This document shows, one piece after another, positions 60,772 to 64,000 of a stretch of 64,000 nucleotides of DNA (position 1 is its first letter; each line of letters starts with the position of its first letter). The stretch is from Caldifarciminota bacterium (GTDB lineage: Bacteria > Hydrothermota > Tepidihabitantia > SM23-42). The stretch covers positions 1 to 64,000 of the forward strand of contig JALVOT010000018.1 of the NCBI GenBank assembly GCA_027026255.1, read 5' to 3'. Below the pieces are notes generated by a model. The model was not told the origin of the DNA. It worked only from the letters and a program-made list of their open reading frames with translations, and ran no database searches. The position numbers were made by a program, and so were the translations under genes.

Positions 60772-60782
60772 CTTGTCTGGCA

Positions 60783-60810
60783 TTGACATTAATAATTTAT
60801 TATATATAAT
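60783..60810 (+). promoter_or_regulatory. Sigma70-like promoter, predicted leaderless
   Basis: TTGACA-16 nt-TATAAT; 8 nt to ATG 60819. Confidence 0.65.
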
Positions 60811-60818
60811 TAAAGATT

Positions 60819-61559
60819 ATGAAAAAGGGACTGGTGATAATCCCGAGTTATAATGAAGCCGAAAATATAAAAAAAATTATCCGGGAAATACTTGAAATTT
60901 CAAATCAATTACAGGTTTTGGTCATTGATGATAACTCCCCAGACCGCACCGCGGAAATTGTTGAAAAGATGGCGCAGGGGAATAAAAGAATTCATCTTAT
61001 CAAAAGACCTCATAAAATGGGGCTGGGTACCGCTTATGTCCGGGGATTTGATTATGCCCTAAACCACGGTTATGATTTTGTCTTTGAGATGGATGCCGAT
61101 TTTTCCCATGACCCCAAGGATCTTCCCAGATTCATCGCATTACTTGATGAATATGACCTTATTATCGGCTCCCGTTATGTTAAAGGAATCAGTGTTGTCA
61201 ACTGGCCGATAAAGCGGCTCCTCCTCTCTTATTTTGCCTGCATCTTCGCCCGATTAGTAACTGGAATCCCCGTAAAAGATTTGACCAGTGGCTTCAAATG
61301 CTACTCCAAACGTGCGCTTGAAAGCATTAACTGGAAGAATTTTAATGTTGATGGTTACGGCTTCCAGATTCAGAGCGTCTATTCGGTCCATAGGGCGGGA
61401 TTAAAGATAAAAGAGATTCCGATAATCTTTGTTGAAAGAAGCGCCGGAGAATCAAAGATGTCTAAAAAGATTATCTGGGAGGCATTCTGGTTGGTCTGGA
61501 AACTGAGATTAATTTCAATCGTTGGCAATAAAAGGTATGTTAAGCATCGCAATCATTAA
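60819..61559 (+). CDS. Polyprenol-phosphate mannosyl/glucosyltransferase (GT2, DPM1-like)
   Basis: LVIIPSYNEAENIKKIIREIL...VLVIDDNSPDRTAEIVEKMA...FEMDADFSHDPKDLPRFI...DLIIGSRYVKG...DLTSGFKCYSKRAL. Confidence 0.93.
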   Translation: MKKGLVIIPSYNEAENIKKIIREILEISNQLQVLVIDDNSPDRTAEIVEKMAQGNKRIHLIKRPHKMGLGTAYVRGFDYALNHGYDFVFEMDADFSHDPKDLPRFIALLDEYDLIIGSRYVKGISVVNWPIKRLLLSYFACIFARLVTGIPVKDLTSGFKCYSKRALESINWKNFNVDGYGFQIQSVYSVHRAGLKIKEIPIIFVERSAGESKMSKKIIWEAFWLVWKLRLISIVGNKRYVKHRNH

Positions 61560-62421
61560 TTACAACTCCGGAAAATACCTGAGGGAATGTCTGAAAACAC
61601 TTACGGATGGAAAAATCATAAAAGACAATAAAGTTTACATCTATGATAATGGCTCCCGGGATAGCAGCATCTTGCTTGCCCAGAAGGAATTCCCCCGGTA
61701 TAATTATATCAGGGGTAAAACCAATATCGGCTTTGCCCGCGCTGTCAATCGTATTCTTAAAAATATCAAAACCAGATATGTTCTGCTTTTAAATCCTGAT
61801 ATCCTCCTCCTCCCTCATACAATCGATAAGATGTTCAAATTTATGGAAAAAACCCCAAAATGTGCTGTGCTCGGCTGTGAGATTATCACCCCGGAAGGAT
61901 ATGAACAACCAAGTTGCCGTCGATTTCCAAACTATTTTAATATCCTTTTTGGCCGTCCTTCAATTCTGCGCCGGATTTTTCCAAAAAATCCCTTTTCCAA
62001 AAAATACCTATATCTTGACCTCGACCACAACACTCCACAGCAAGTCGATATTGTCGAAGGTTCGGTAATGATGATAAGGACCGAACCCTTGAAGCATATC
62101 GGATTATTTGATGAAAAATTCTTTCTCTATCTGGAGGACGCCGATTTATGCTACCGGATGAAAAAGAACGGCTGGCAAACCTGGTGGTTACCTCAGGCAT
62201 ATGCGATACACTATCGAGGCGAAAATATCCGCCGGGATAATATCCATCCTGCAATCTATCATGCCCGTGGATTCTACCGTTTTTTCCTGAAACATAAATC
62301 ACCCCGGAAAATAGTACAGGGTATCTTATATCTTCTTTTAACAATATACAGCGTCTGTGTCATCGTCTATGAATCAATAAAAGGAGTCTTTTTTGATATC
62401 CCTCATCCTCTTTACCGTTAG
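61537..62421 (+). CDS. GT2 family glycosyltransferase (rhamnosyltransferase-like)
   Basis: LSIAIINYNSGKYLRECLKTL...NIGFARAVNRILKNIKTRYVLLLNPDILL...VEGSVMMIRTEPLKHIGLFDEKFFLYLEDADLCYRMKKNGW. Confidence 0.92.
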   Translation: MLSIAIINYNSGKYLRECLKTLTDGKIIKDNKVYIYDNGSRDSSILLAQKEFPRYNYIRGKTNIGFARAVNRILKNIKTRYVLLLNPDILLLPHTIDKMFKFMEKTPKCAVLGCEIITPEGYEQPSCRRFPNYFNILFGRPSILRRIFPKNPFSKKYLYLDLDHNTPQQVDIVEGSVMMIRTEPLKHIGLFDEKFFLYLEDADLCYRMKKNGWQTWWLPQAYAIHYRGENIRRDNIHPAIYHARGFYRFFLKHKSPRKIVQGILYLLLTIYSVCVIVYESIKGVFFDIPHPLYR

Positions 62422-64000
62422 TATTTTATCTCCGCAATACTACACAAATACTAATTTTATATATCAAATTGTTGGCAAAGACTCACAATTGTTCTGTGCC
62501 ACCAACGGCGGTCTTGTTGTCTACAATCCTCAAAACAATACATTTAAAGCCGTCACCAACGCCGATGGTCTACCGATGAATCGGCAGAATTGTCTCGGAT
62601 TAGATAATGCCGGCTGCATCTGGATGGGAAGTGAACTCGGCCTTAGTGTTGTGGATCAATCTCTCAGTTCAGTCCGGAAATATCCGATTGAATGTCTGAC
62701 CTGCACACGCATCCAGACAATCACCACACGTTTTGATACAATCTATATAGGTTCTGCCAATGGCCTGCTTATCATTGAAACGAATGAAACCCCGGCTTAT
62801 TTTCCTGACGACATACGCACCAAAGTCTATGAAACGAATGGCCTGCCTTCAAATAACATCCTCAGCATCGCAGTTGATGATACCACCGTGTGGGTAGGAA
62901 CCGATAATGGTATCGCCCGATGTCATAAAGACTTTGACCCCGCTTATACCCAGCGGTACAATACAAACAATGGCTTGCTCTCAGACCGTATAAACAAAAT
63001 ATTCATTCGTGATACATTAATCTATGTTGCAACAGATATGGGCTTGAATATCCTCACTAATAACCACTTTGATACATTGCTTACCGGATATCCAATAAAG
63101 GACATAAACCAACTTGGCGACTCGCTTATTCTCGGCCTTGATGAAGATCATCAGGTGGGTTTATATTATCAAAACGGCATCACAATCATCAACGATTCTC
63201 TGCCCTATAAATGCCGGGTAAACAGTATCACAAATCTCAACGGCACAATTTATATTGGATTGGGTAACCGCTATTCAAAGGACTGTTATGGCGATGGTAT
63301 CGGTGAATATAATGCTGTTTCTCATTTCTGGAAGATTATCAAACGCCGATGCCTGCTCTCAAATTATATCTCAGAGATTACCGCCAATCAGAGTGGTGTC
63401 TTCATTGCCTGCGGTAATCGGGGATTTGAATCTCAGGGATTCAGCTGGCTCCGGGATAACCGGGAATGGACAAATTTCTCCAAGGATTCTGTATTGCCAA
63501 CGAATTTAATCCACCGCTGTGTAACCGGCCCTGACGGCCGGACCATCTGGTTCAGTATCAATCCACTCGGCTCATCTGATTCAATCATTTTCTTTTCATT
63601 CAATCCCATATCCAATCAGTGGAGATTCTTCAAAAAAGGTTTTGCTGGAATGGACAATACCGATGCAGTCTGGGATATTGAACTTGATGACCGGGGTAAT
63701 ATATACCTTGCCCTGTCCGGGCCTTCAGACAAGGTATGGGTGATTGATTCTTCCCTTTCTCAAGCATATTATCTCGGTGAGAGGACATCCGGGTTCAATG
63801 TTGAATTCGCAATCGATTCTGTTGGTCGGGTCTGGCGCACCATGCTCGGTGCTGAAGGTGGTTTAATCTTGATTGACACAAAAAATACCCTGTTTGACCG
63901 CAGCGACGACGAAATAATAAAGTATGGTGTATCTGATGGTCTATTATCAAAATATGCACTCGGCTGTATCGTTGATAAAAATAATGTCTTATATCTTGCA
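62393..64000 (+). CDS. Secreted beta-propeller protein (two-component-regulator-propeller-like), truncated by the window end; TTG start
   Basis: SD aaaggag; MISLILFTVSILSPQYYTNTNFIYQIVGKDSQLFCATNGGLVVYNPQ...; frame open to base 64000 (536 codons); repeats GLPMNRQNCLGLDNAGCIWMGSELGLSVVD, NGLPSNNILSIAVDDTTVWVGTDNGIARC. Confidence 0.8.
   Translation, partial: MISLILFTVSILSPQYYTNTNFIYQIVGKDSQLFCATNGGLVVYNPQNNTFKAVTNADGLPMNRQNCLGLDNAGCIWMGSELGLSVVDQSLSSVRKYPIECLTCTRIQTITTRFDTIYIGSANGLLIIETNETPAYFPDDIRTKVYETNGLPSNNILSIAVDDTTVWVGTDNGIARCHKDFDPAYTQRYNTNNGLLSDRINKIFIRDTLIYVATDMGLNILTNNHFDTLLTGYPIKDINQLGDSLILGLDEDHQVGLYYQNGITIINDSLPYKCRVNSITNLNGTIYIGLGNRYSKDCYGDGIGEYNAVSHFWKIIKRRCLLSNYISEITANQSGVFIACGNRGFESQGFSWLRDNREWTNFSKDSVLPTNLIHRCVTGPDGRTIWFSINPLGSSDSIIFFSFNPISNQWRFFKKGFAGMDNTDAVWDIELDDRGNIYLALSGPSDKVWVIDSSLSQAYYLGERTSGFNVEFAIDSVGRVWRTMLGAEGGLILIDTKNTLFDRSDDEIIKYGVSDGLLSKYALGCIVDKNNVLYLA

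Overview
AT-rich bacterial chromosomal window, almost fully coding. Gene content and 16S rRNA are bacterial. Type-A (T9SS-like) C-terminal sorting tails and short low-GC intergenic regions suggest a candidate-phylum lineage of the WOR-3/Stahlbacteria type, but this is a low-confidence guess. Recognisable housekeeping genes: rpsP-khpA-trmD-rplS-rnhB-yraN, a 16S rRNA gene with no 23S in view, ruvX-mltG, DUF512-der-plsY-gpsA, folE-ftsH-hpt-tilS, purL, ctp, tmk, ino1, folD-mtnA, lpxH, nikR and three tRNAs (Pro-GGG, Gln-CTG, Leu-GAG). Accessory regions of most interest: (1) a three-gene overlapping cassette after mltG, with two large paralogous class-III-cyclase-like proteins that have non-canonical catalytic residues and a conserved insertion, followed by a REC-like/GAF/GGDEF protein; (2) a tandem 'zinc ribbon + T9SS cargo' module at 39.5-44.1 kb with near-identical promoters and one fossilised copy, next to a large AAA-TPR-BTAD regulator; (3) a MITE-like element with terminal inverted repeats and an internal 27-bp minisatellite at 60.4 kb, with a truncated relative at 39.1 kb; (4) a recurrent promoter arrangement (-35, usually a 16-bp spacer, -10, then 5-9 nt to the start codon) implying many leaderless mRNAs, including one driving a 16-codon uORF; (5) a secreted protein extremely rich in Trp/Tyr/Cys beside a DUF4384/PEGA-like protein. 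No CRISPR array, prophage or complete IS element was seen. All homology calls are from reading the translations; no searches were run.
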